10,391 nt of DNA. It comes from Thiohalobacter sp. Its GTDB lineage: Bacteria > Pseudomonadota > Gammaproteobacteria > Thiohalobacterales > Thiohalobacteraceae. The position numbers were made by a program, and so were the translations under genes. The notes beneath the pieces are model-generated. The model saw only the letters and a program-made list of their open reading frames with translations, did not search any database and was not told the origin of the DNA. Positions 1-6,298 of the stretch are shown one piece after another. Location: positions 1 through 10,391 of the forward strand of contig JALVEM010000244.1 in the NCBI GenBank assembly GCA_027030825.1, written 5' to 3'. The stretch's first letter is position 1. The number at the start of each line of letters is the position of its first letter.

Positions 1-1536
1 TATCTCTGGCTTGCCGCGCTGGCCTCGGTGGCCGGGCCTCCGGCCCCGGGCGAGGACTGGCTGCAACGCAATGCCCGCATGGCGGCCCGGGTGCTGGAGA
101 ACTATCCCGGACTCCGCTCACGCTACGTGCGCCTGGTGGCCGCCCACCTCGCCCAGCGGCCGGAACCGGCATCGCTGCCGCCGGACGAGGCGGCCCGGGA
201 GCGCGCCATCCGACATGCGCTCGAGCATCCCGGCGAGGCCCCGGCGTCCCTGCCGCCTGCCGCACGACCGCCCTGGCCGGTGCCGCTGTGGCTGCATCCC
301 GAGCCGCCGGTGGCAACGGGCGCAGGCCCGGCGGGCGAGTCGCCCGAGGCAGCGGAACCCGAGGCCTCCGGTCCGGCCGAGTCGGTCGAGAGCGGCAAGC
401 GGCGGCGAGGGGAGCGGGTCGAGATGCCGAACGGCCGCGACGGCCTGCTCGCCTTCCGGCTCGAGAGCCTCTTCACTCGGGCCGAATACGTGCGCGTGGA
501 CCGCACCACCGAGGAAGGGGAGGACAGAGATGCCAAAAGCGCCCTGGAAGACCTGGAGGCGCTCAGCGTAGCGCGGGACCGCGAACGCAGCAGCACGCGG
601 CTGCGGTTCGATCTCGACCTGCCGCCCGAGGACCGGGACGACATCCGTCTCGGCGAAGGCATCCCGCTGCCCGAGTGGGACTGGAAGCGAGAATGCCTGC
701 TGCCGGATCACTGCCGGCTGCAACGCATGCTGGCGCGCGATGCCGAGCCGGCCCCCCTGCCGGCGCACCTGAGAGCCCGGGCACGCCGGGTGCGGGCGCT
801 GTTCGAGGTCTTCAAGCCGCGGCGGATCTGGCTGAGCAGGCAGTCCGACGGCACCGAACCGGACATCGACGCCTGGCTGCTGCACATGGCGGACCGGCTG
901 CGCGGGCAGCCGCCGGCCGATGCCGCCCTCTACCGGGACTTCCGCAATCTCGAGCGCGACCTCGCCTGTCTGCTGCTCGCCGACCTGTCGCTCTCCACCG
1001 ACAGCTGGGTCGACAACGACCGGCGCGTGATCGACGTCATCCGCGACAGCCTGTTCCTGTTCTCGGAGGCACTGGCCGCCACCGGCGACCGCTTCGCGCT
1101 CTACGGTTTCTCCTCTCGTTATCGCAGCCACGTGCGGTTCCACCACCTCAAGGGCTTCGACGAGACCTGGGGCGATGTCGTGCGCGGCCGCATCCAGGCC
1201 ATCCGTCCCGGCTACTACACCCGCATGGGCGCGGCCATCCGCTACGCCACCCGCCTGCTCGAGCAGGAACCGGCCAGCCAGCGCCTGCTGCTGATCCTCA
1301 CCGACGGCAAGCCCAACGATCTCGACCGCTACGAGGGCCGCTACGGTATCGAGGACACCCGCGTGGCCGTCCGCGAGGCCATCGAGAAAGGGCTGCAGCC
1401 CTTCTGCGTCACCATCGACGAGAAGGCGCGCGACTATCTCCCCTACCTGTTCGGCGCCAACCGCTGGCTGCTGGTGCGCAACGCCGCCGAACTGCCGAAG
1501 AAACTGCCCGCCCTCTATGCCCGGCTGACGGCCTGA
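1..1536 (+). CDS. norD: NorD-like nitric oxide reductase activation protein, VWA domain (5' partial)
   Basis: This is the C-terminal 511 residues of a larger protein; the frame is open from base 1, so the true start lies outside the window (a GTG at 28 is internal). The last ~200 residues form a von Willebrand A domain with a full metal-binding MIDAS set: DLSLS at bases 982-996, the Thr of TRMG at 1219-1221 and the Asp of LTDGKPND at 1303-1305. The segments GDRFALYGFSS, RPGYYTRMG and YEGRYGIEDTR match what I recall of NorD. The region before the VWA domain is charged and probably partly disordered. NorD proteins work with the AAA+ protein NorQ to mature or activate the membrane nitric oxide reductase NorCB; norCBQ would be expected upstream. 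The related Rubisco activase subunit CbbO is the main alternative, judged less likely from the VWA sequence and the dnr-like gene nearby. The gene ends with TGA; no clear terminator follows. Confidence 0.85.
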   Translation, partial: YLWLAALASVAGPPAPGEDWLQRNARMAARVLENYPGLRSRYVRLVAAHLAQRPEPASLPPDEAARERAIRHALEHPGEAPASLPPAARPPWPVPLWLHPEPPVATGAGPAGESPEAAEPEASGPAESVESGKRRRGERVEMPNGRDGLLAFRLESLFTRAEYVRVDRTTEEGEDRDAKSALEDLEALSVARDRERSSTRLRFDLDLPPEDRDDIRLGEGIPLPEWDWKRECLLPDHCRLQRMLARDAEPAPLPAHLRARARRVRALFEVFKPRRIWLSRQSDGTEPDIDAWLLHMADRLRGQPPADAALYRDFRNLERDLACLLLADLSLSTDSWVDNDRRVIDVIRDSLFLFSEALAATGDRFALYGFSSRYRSHVRFHHLKGFDETWGDVVRGRIQAIRPGYYTRMGAAIRYATRLLEQEPASQRLLLILTDGKPNDLDRYEGRYGIEDTRVAVREAIEKGLQPFCVTIDEKARDYLPYLFGANRWLLVRNAAELPKKLPALYARLTA

Positions 1537-1574
1537 TATTGAATTTCGTGCATTTCCTTCATTGAGAACCAATA

Positions 1575-1602
1575 TTGACGAAATGAAAATCTATAGTAAA
1601 TT
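1575..1602 (+). promoter_or_regulatory. Candidate sigma70 promoter of the lipoprotein gene
   Basis: A -35-like TTGACG (1575-1580, 5 of 6 consensus bases) is separated by 16 bp from a -10-like TAAATT (1597-1602, 4 of 6). It lies in the AT-rich gap after norD, about 50 bp before the lipoprotein start codon. AT-rich DNA gives chance matches, so this is a moderate-confidence prediction only. Confidence 0.4.
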
Positions 1603-1654
1603 TCGTTGTGTTTGGCCGTCTCGGTTTGTTGCATCATCAAGGGAGGTTTGTCAT

Positions 1655-2101
1655 ATGAGAATTCAAACAATCGCTGTTTCAATGGCGACGCTTTTTTTGG
1701 TTGCTTGTGCTAGCGATCCAGACAAGATAGATACGGCTTATGTCTCGCCTTTAAAATATAAAGACTATGATTGTGATCAAATTGCCATGGAAATGGATTA
1801 TGTAGGAAATCGAACCACTCAACTTTATCAAAGATTGAAGAAGGAAGCTGATGCAGATAAATGGCAGATGGGGGTCGGTTTGGTTTTGTTTTGGCCCACG
1901 CTTTTCTTATTGGAGGGTGGAGACGGGCCTGAAGCAGCCGAATATGCCCAATTGAAAGGCCAATATAAAGCATTGCAAGAAGTTTCAGTTAGAAAAAAAT
2001 GCAATATTGCAGCTAAATCACCTGAACAAATAATTAAAGACGCAGAAGAAAAGGCGAAACAGAAAAGCAAGCAAGAATCTATGCTTGATGACGATGCTTG
2101 A
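1655..2101 (+). CDS. Small lipoprotein of unknown function
   Basis: The product has 148 residues. The ATG at 1655 is chosen over an upstream in-frame codon at 1562 because GGGAGG (1641-1646) sits 8 bases before it and a clean lipoprotein signal follows. That signal has a short basic start, a hydrophobic stretch and the lipobox LVAC with Cys18 as the predicted lipidated residue; the next residue is Ala, so outer-membrane sorting is expected. Residues 71-88 form a second hydrophobic stretch containing LFWPTLFLL, followed by EAAEYAQLKGQYKAL. The C-terminal ~30 residues are lysine/glutamate-rich and helical in character. Two cysteines remain in the mature part (40 and 116) and could pair. I recall small proteobacterial lipoproteins with this LFWP...LKG pattern, sometimes mislabelled as metal ABC transporter proteins, but no function is established to my knowledge. 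The gene is AT-rich with AT-ending codons, unlike all its neighbours, which suggests acquisition by transfer. Confidence 0.85.
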   Translation: MRIQTIAVSMATLFLVACASDPDKIDTAYVSPLKYKDYDCDQIAMEMDYVGNRTTQLYQRLKKEADADKWQMGVGLVLFWPTLFLLEGGDGPEAAEYAQLKGQYKALQEVSVRKKCNIAAKSPEQIIKDAEEKAKQKSKQESMLDDDA

Positions 2102-2135
2102 AAATTAATAATCGAGCGGGCTCAGATAACTGCAA

Positions 2136-2166
2136 GTCGGATCAGGCGTGATACGCCTGATCCGAC
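2136..2166 (+). terminator. Perfect 14-bp hairpin, possible terminator of the lipoprotein gene
   Basis: Bases 2136-2149 and 2153-2166 are perfect reverse complements around the 3-base loop GAT (arms begin GTCGGATCAGG and end CCTGATCCGAC). The hairpin starts 34 bp after the lipoprotein stop codon. The bases after it (CTATTTGATTTTGG) are T-rich but not a clean T run, so it is an imperfect intrinsic terminator for the plus strand. It could instead be a dispersed palindromic repeat. Confidence 0.55.
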
Positions 2167-2170
2167 CTAT

Positions 2171-2184
2171 TTGATTTTGGTCAA
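2171..2184. promoter_or_regulatory. Fnr/Dnr-box-like palindrome
   Basis: TTGAT, four bases (TTTG), then GTCAA. This matches 9 of the 10 fixed positions of the Fnr/Anr/Dnr consensus TTGAT-N4-ATCAA, and the variant half reads TTGAC on the other strand. It lies 5 bp after the 14-bp hairpin, between the lipoprotein gene and the repeat element. Neither strand shows a good -10 box at the distance expected for an activated promoter, and it is not upstream of a convincing gene, so it may be fortuitous. Confidence 0.3.
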
Positions 2185-2213
2185 CCTGGAAGCCCGCGCA
2201 GCAGTTCCCTTCA

Positions 2214-2338
2214 GTCATCCCGGAAAGCGCGTAGCGCTTATCCGGGATCCAGGGATGGATACAACCATTGCGGCATGGATCAGCGTGGTTTCTGGATTCC
2301 GGGTCTCGCCCCCTCTGTTCGCTCGCCCGGAATGACGA
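2214..2338. repeat. REP/MITE-like element made of two hairpins
   Basis: The outer ends GTCATCCCGG (2214-2223) and CCGGAATGAC (2328-2337) are inverted repeats with 9 of 10 matches. The left half folds into a strong hairpin: 2217-2230 pairs with 2234-2248 with one bulged base and loop GTA. The right half is a second hairpin: ATTCCGGG (2296-2303) with CCCGGAAT (2326-2333). The inner edges also match inversely (CCGGGATCCAG at 2242-2252 and CTGGATTCCGGG at 2292-2303). The element therefore has a head-to-head double-hairpin design like the noncoding GTCATTCCGGG-type repeats scattered in many proteobacterial genomes. It encodes nothing itself; related elements are moved in trans or act as RNA-stability or terminator structures. 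The family assignment is from memory of such repeats. Confidence 0.65.
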
Positions 2339-2362
2339 AAGAAGGAATCGGCTCGCGCTCCA

Positions 2363-2404
2363 CCGGCTCAAGGCCGGAGCCGCCTGGCCGGAATGACAGA
2401 AGAA
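2363..2404. repeat. Degenerate extra half-copy of the same palindromic repeat
   Basis: CCGGAATGAC followed by purine-rich AGAAGAAAA (from 2388) repeats the right edge of the preceding element (CCGGAATGAC plus GAAAGAAGG from 2328). Just before it, CGGCTC (2364-2369) and GAGCCG (2377-2382) form a 6-bp stem. It looks like an eroded second unit lying 60 bp downstream in the same orientation. Confidence 0.4.
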
Positions 2405-2479
2405 AAAGCGCACGCAAGGAACAACTGCCGTTGTCTCACTCACAGCCCTGTCAGGGAGTATTGAACATGCAATCTTCCA

Positions 2480-2630
2480 TTTCCGTGGATTCAGTGGATT
2501 CCGTGGCTATCCTGTCTTTCGTGGAGCTGTAAACCCTCGGCGTTCTCTGCGCCTCTGCGAACTCTGCGTTCCGTGACGAGATTTTCCGACCGAAATCCCT
2601 TTCCGTGGATTCGGCGGATGCCGTGGCCGT
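2480..2630. repeat. Two 30-bp direct repeats flanking a CTCTGCG mini-array
   Basis: TTCCGTGGATTC... at 2481-2510 recurs at 2601-2630 with 25 of 30 identical bases, exactly 120 bp apart; each copy holds further GTGGATT/CCGTGG sub-repeats. Between them CTCTGCG occurs three times, starting at 2545, 2553 and 2562. Repeats of the type TTCTCTGCGCCTCTGCG and CCGTGGATT are, as I recall, abundant dispersed intergenic repeats in several proteobacteria. The second copy ends 8 bp before the stop codon of the dnr-like gene. Direct orientation and lack of pairing ends make this different from the palindromic element to its left. Confidence 0.6.
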
Positions 2631-2638
2631 GCTCCAGC

Positions 2639-3358
2639 TCAGGCGCCTTCGCGGATGTACTGCCGCAGGCGGTCGACGTCGTGCACCACGATGAGGTTGT
2701 CCTGCACGCTGAGCCAGCCCTGTTTCTGCAGGCGCGAGAAGGTGCGCGAGAGCGTCTCCGGTGTGATGGAGACACGCGCGGCGATCACGTGTTTGGGGAT
2801 ATCGAGACGGATCTCGGTGTCGGGTCCGCCCTGGTCTTCCGGGATCTGGTCGAGGAGATAGGCGATGACCCGGAAGGTGGCATTGTGCAGGGTGAGGCGG
2901 TCGATCTCGGCCACGTGTTCGTGCAGGCGGCGGCTGAGCCGGGCCATGACCGCAAAGCAGGCATCAATGGATTCGCGCAGGATGCCGGCATAGGTCTGCA
3001 GGTCGATGCAATAGACTCGGCAGGCGTTGAGCGCCGTGGCCGTCACCGGATAGCGCGCCATGCCGGAGAAGAGCACGGCCTCGGCGAAGGTGTTGCCCGG
3101 GGCGACCAGATGGATGACCTTTTCCTGGCCCTCCGGCGAGATGCGCGAGAGCTTGATGCGGCCGGATTCGAGCAGGTAGATGTCGGTGGCCGGCTGGTCC
3201 TGTTCGAACAGCTGGGCCTCCGGGTCGAGCCGGGCCAGCCGCGTCCGGTCGAGCACGCGCTCGAGCTGTTCGTCGTCGAGCGCGGAGAACAGGGGGTTCT
3301 CGTGAAACGTGACACGCGCCCGCTCACGGTCTTCGGCATGCAGGGGAATGCGGGTCAT
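2639..3358 (-). CDS. dnr: Crp/Fnr-family transcription regulator, Dnr-like
   Basis: The product has 239 residues. The ATG at 3358 is preferred over an in-frame ATG at 3391 because a strong RBS (GGAGGAAGG on the minus strand) lies just before it and because the upstream ATG overlaps the candidate -10 box. Residues ~20-140 are a cyclic-nucleotide-binding-like sensor domain; SGRIKLSRISPEGQEK and NTFAEAVLF resemble Pseudomonas Dnr. A long dimer helix follows (~130-165, with LSRRLHEHVAEIDRLTLHNAT), then a winged helix-turn-helix whose recognition helix reads ETLSR (201-205). This E-x-x-S-R pattern is the one that reads TTGAT half-sites. The N-terminal iron-sulfur cysteines of true Fnr are absent (cysteines only at 113, 117 and 134), so this is not an oxygen-sensing Fnr; Dnr proteins sense NO through haem and activate nir/nor/nos genes. 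The nearby norD fits that role. The exact ligand is inferred. Confidence 0.85.
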   Translation of the reverse strand: MTRIPLHAEDRERARVTFHENPLFSALDDEQLERVLDRTRLARLDPEAQLFEQDQPATDIYLLESGRIKLSRISPEGQEKVIHLVAPGNTFAEAVLFSGMARYPVTATALNACRVYCIDLQTYAGILRESIDACFAVMARLSRRLHEHVAEIDRLTLHNATFRVIAYLLDQIPEDQGGPDTEIRLDIPKHVIAARVSITPETLSRTFSRLQKQGWLSVQDNLIVVHDVDRLRQYIREGA

Positions 3359-3389
3359 CGACCTTCCTCCGGTGCGTTGCGGCGCGGGC

Positions 3390-3395
3390 ATTATA
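3390..3395 (-). promoter_or_regulatory. Candidate -10 box of the dnr-like gene
   Basis: A perfect TATAAT on the minus strand sits 31 bp before the dnr-like start codon, giving a leader of about 25 bases that contains the RBS. No good -35 is seen at 16-18 bp, which would suit an activator-dependent promoter. Upstream, CTGCAC (3399-3404) and GTGCAG (3416-3421) form an inverted repeat with an 11-bp spacer that could be an operator or a weak stem. No Fnr-type box is visible. Confidence 0.4.
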
Positions 3396-3424
3396 CCCCT
3401 GCACGCACTCCGATGGTGCAGAGT

Positions 3425-6298
3425 TTACTGTTTCAGCGGATAGACGTTGTCGGGCAGGGCGGTTGCGGATTCGAGCAGGTGGCCGAGCGGTTCGGGCTCG
3501 CCGATGTAGTTGCCCTGGGCGAAATCGACGCCGTAGCTGCGCAGCAGGCGAAGGATGGCCTCGTCCTCCACGTATTCGGCGATGGTCACCTTGCCCAGCG
3601 CATGGGCCACCTGGTTCATCGACTGGACCATGGCCTGGTCCACGGTCTCCTTCGCCATGCCCTGCACGAAGCTTCCGTCGATCTTGAGCTTGTCCACCGG
3701 CAGGTGCTTGAGATAGGCGAACGAACTGAAGCCGGAGCCGAAGTCGTCTAGCGCGAACAGGCAGCCGATGCGCTTGAGTTCGGTGATGAATCGTTCGGCC
3801 GCGGCCAGGTTGGCAATGGCGGCGGTCTCGGTGATCTCGAAGGTGAGCGCCGAGGGCTCGAGGCCCGTGGCCTCGAGACGCTCGCGGATGAGTGGCAGCA
3901 GCTGCTCGTCTTCGAACGCCTTGCCCGAGAGGTTGATCGAGAAACGGACCGGCCGGCCCTCGGCATGGAGCCGGGCGAGCGTGTCGATGGCGCGCGTGAC
4001 GATCCAGCGATCCACGGCATGGATGAGCCCGAAGCGTTCCGCCGCCGGCATGAAGCCGCCGGGCAGGATGACGCTGCCGTCGTCGCAGACCATGCGCACC
4101 AGCACCTCGTAGTCGCACACCTCGCCGTCCGCCACCTGGGCGATGGGCTGATAGACGAGCTGGAAGCGGTCCTGTTCCAGCATCTCGCGCACCCGCGCAG
4201 CCCAGCCCATGTCCTCGGCCATGCCGGCCTTGTCCTGATCCTCCGGCACATAGAGGTGTACGCGGTTGCGCCCCTCCGTCTTGGCCATGTTGCAGGCCAG
4301 ATCCGCGTGGGCCAGCACCTCGTCCGCCGAGCGGATGCTGCGGTCGATGAGGGCGCCGCCGAGGCTGCAGGAGACGTTGAAGCCCTTGCCCTCGCAATAG
4401 AAGGTGTAGTCGTCGAACAGGGCGCGGAAGTTCTCGCCCACCCGGGCGAGCTGTTCCATGCCCACGTTGTAGACCAGCAGCGTGAATTCGTCGCCGCCGA
4501 AGCGGGCGAGCAGATCGCCCTCGCGCACGTGCGAGGAGAGCAGTTCGCTGATCTCGATCAGCAGCCGGTCGCCGGCGGCATGACCGAGGGTGTCGTTGAT
4601 GTACTTGAACTGGTCGAGGTCGATATAGAAGAGGCCGCAGGTGGCCCCGTTGCGCGCCACCCGGGCCACGGTGCGTTCCAGTTCCTCCTGGAAATAGTGG
4701 CGGTTGAACAGGCCGGTGAGCGAGTCGTGTTCGGCCTGGTAGGCGAGCTGTTCCTGGAAGGCCTTCTGTTCCGTGATGTCGCGCGCCGTGCCGCTGATGC
4801 GTACCACCCGGCCGTCCTCGTCGAGGTGGGGGCGGGCATTGAAGCTCAGATGATGCCGGTGGCCATGGCGATCCACGTGCACGGTCTCGTACTGGACCAG
4901 CTCGTGTCCGGACAGCACGTCCTGCATGGCCTTTTCGTCGCGCTCGCGCGTGTCCGGGCTCTGGAACTCCGAGAGGTGCCGGCCGATCATCTCCTGCGGA
5001 GAATAGCCGTAGATGGACTGGCTGGCGCCGTTGACGTAGAGCCAGTGCCCTTCCGTGTCCATGCTCCAGACCAGGTCGTGGGCGGTCTCGACCAGGTCGC
5101 GATAGCGCGCCTCGGCCTGGCGCAGATTGTCCTCGGCTTCCTTGCGCTTGGTGATGTCGGCCACCAGGCAGGTGTAGAGCGTGCGGCCGCCGGCCTGCAT
5201 CTCGCTGACCCGGATCGAGACCGGGATGGGCTTGCCGTTGCGGTGCACGCCCCGGGTCTCGCACTCGCTGAGCGTGATCGGCGGCGGCTCGCCTTCCTCG
5301 ACCACGTCCGGCAGCAGCCAGGCGAGCGACTTGCCGCGGATCTCGGCGGACAGGTAGCCGAAGAGGTGTTCCGCCGCCGGATTGAAGGTGTCGATGCACC
5401 CCTTCTCGTCGACCACGATGATGCCTTCCGCTGCCGTATCGATGATTGCGCGCATGTGCGACTCCTGATCTCCAAGACGCCGGAAGAGTTTGCCGAGGGT
5501 TTGGGTGAGGTACCCGATCTCGTCGGTCGAACGCGGGCGCAGCCCGGCGAGTTCCTCGTGCGCCGACGCGCCGCTGCCGCCGAGCACTTCCTGGGCCGGC
5601 TGCAGCGCCTGGCGCATGCCGCGGATCGCCAGCGAGGTCGAGGCCAGCAGGGCGCTGAGCACCAGGCCGAAGAGCATCATCAGCTGCAGGTCGAGCGAAC
5701 CGCCACCGAGCCAGTGATACTGGAGCAGCAGGAGACAGCCGAGCAGCGGCGCGACGCCGCCCAGCAGTGCGATGCGGTTGCGCAGGTGGCCGTGCACCTC
5801 CCGCAGACCGAGCCAGGGTACCAGTCTTCCCAGCAGGTCCAGGCCGTGCAGGTAGCCCGGCAGGCCGATGAGAAAGGCCAGCGCACCCTCGAGCAGCAGG
5901 AGGTTGGCCAGGGTGGGCGGGTCGAGATCCGGCAGGGCGAGGCCGGTGGCCAGCAGCACGCCCAGCGACAGCTGCGGCAGCCACCAGCGGCGGCCGAACT
6001 GGCGCAGCCGCCGCGCGAGCGCGGGCGGTGCCAGTTCGCCTCCCGGCACGGCCGCTTCGTCCAGGCGTTGGCGGATCCAGTCGGTCAGCGGGCCGAGCAG
6101 CCGCCGATGCTGCCACAGGCCGGCCAGCCAGACCACCCCGACAGCGAGCCCCAGCCGCCAGTCGAGGACGCGTTCCAGGGGCGCGAGTCCCAGCCGATGG
6201 GCGGCGATCAGACCGGTCACCGGCATCAGCAGCAGGCTGATGCCGGCCCAGCGCAGATAGCTTCTTTCGATACGGTCGATGTCCAGTCTCGAGGTCAC
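3425..6298 (-). CDS. Membrane PAS-PAS-GGDEF-EAL cyclic-di-GMP enzyme
   Basis: The product has 957 residues with a GTG start preceded by AGGAG at 5 bases. The N-terminus (~15-226) has about six hydrophobic segments (near 15-34, 47-62, 107-124, 130-150, 176-194, 204-226). A HAMP-like linker (~227-280) follows, then two PAS domains (~283-385 and ~395-510, each ending in a DITxxK/DITEQK motif). The GGDEF domain (~515-680) has an intact GGDEF at 601-605 and an upstream RxxD inhibitory site (592-595), so diguanylate cyclase activity and product feedback are expected. The EAL domain (~700-945) has EVL instead of EAL (731-733) but keeps the catalytic set: NLS, EITE, DDFGSG (851-856), KID and QGN. The usual AEGVE reads AEYVE. 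Phosphodiesterase activity is therefore plausible too. It acts at the inner membrane; the signal sensed by the 6-TM/PAS part is unknown. The dnr-like gene follows 66 bp downstream on the same strand. Confidence 0.93.
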   Translation of the reverse strand: MTSRLDIDRIERSYLRWAGISLLLMPVTGLIAAHRLGLAPLERVLDWRLGLAVGVVWLAGLWQHRRLLGPLTDWIRQRLDEAAVPGGELAPPALARRLRQFGRRWWLPQLSLGVLLATGLALPDLDPPTLANLLLLEGALAFLIGLPGYLHGLDLLGRLVPWLGLREVHGHLRNRIALLGGVAPLLGCLLLLQYHWLGGGSLDLQLMMLFGLVLSALLASTSLAIRGMRQALQPAQEVLGGSGASAHEELAGLRPRSTDEIGYLTQTLGKLFRRLGDQESHMRAIIDTAAEGIIVVDEKGCIDTFNPAAEHLFGYLSAEIRGKSLAWLLPDVVEEGEPPPITLSECETRGVHRNGKPIPVSIRVSEMQAGGRTLYTCLVADITKRKEAEDNLRQAEARYRDLVETAHDLVWSMDTEGHWLYVNGASQSIYGYSPQEMIGRHLSEFQSPDTRERDEKAMQDVLSGHELVQYETVHVDRHGHRHHLSFNARPHLDEDGRVVRISGTARDITEQKAFQEQLAYQAEHDSLTGLFNRHYFQEELERTVARVARNGATCGLFYIDLDQFKYINDTLGHAAGDRLLIEISELLSSHVREGDLLARFGGDEFTLLVYNVGMEQLARVGENFRALFDDYTFYCEGKGFNVSCSLGGALIDRSIRSADEVLAHADLACNMAKTEGRNRVHLYVPEDQDKAGMAEDMGWAARVREMLEQDRFQLVYQPIAQVADGEVCDYEVLVRMVCDDGSVILPGGFMPAAERFGLIHAVDRWIVTRAIDTLARLHAEGRPVRFSINLSGKAFEDEQLLPLIRERLEATGLEPSALTFEITETAAIANLAAAERFITELKRIGCLFALDDFGSGFSSFAYLKHLPVDKLKIDGSFVQGMAKETVDQAMVQSMNQVAHALGKVTIAEYVEDEAILRLLRSYGVDFAQGNYIGEPEPLGHLLESATALPDNVYPLKQ

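Larger units (their letters stand above)
2102..2638. other. Gene-poor, repeat-dense spacer (537 bp)
   Basis: This stretch between the lipoprotein gene (plus strand) and the convergent dnr-like gene (minus strand) holds, in order, the 14-bp hairpin, the Fnr/Dnr-like palindrome, the double-hairpin element, its degenerate half-copy, and the direct-repeat/CTCTGCG block. The only open frame with a plausible ribosome site is a 21-codon one at 2467-2532, which is largely made of repeat sequence. I see no other gene and no tRNA. Confidence 0.7.

Noticed and set aside
1..1536. CbbO (Rubisco activase subunit) as the identity of the first gene
   Set aside because: The VWA sequence, notably RPGYYTRMG and DGKPNDLDRYEGRYGIEDTR, looks like NorD as I recall it, and a Dnr-like regulator is nearby. 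The call remains open until the upstream genes are seen.
118..1572. Long minus-strand open frame opposite norD
   Set aside because: It is the high-GC mirror of a gene with a clear VWA domain and has no recognisable motif.
2545..2568. CTCTGCG triplicate considered as a CRISPR remnant
   Set aside because: Units are 7 bases with 1-2 base spacers, with no 20-40 base spacers and no cas genes.
3359..3391. Alternative upstream ATG for the dnr-like gene at 3391
   Set aside because: It lies inside the candidate -10 box and lacks an RBS, while the ATG at 3358 has a strong one and gives the usual family length.
2573..3751. Plus-strand open frame across the dnr-like gene and the end of the GGDEF-EAL gene
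   Set aside because: It covers two well-supported minus-strand genes, starts inside a repeat and has no RBS or family features.
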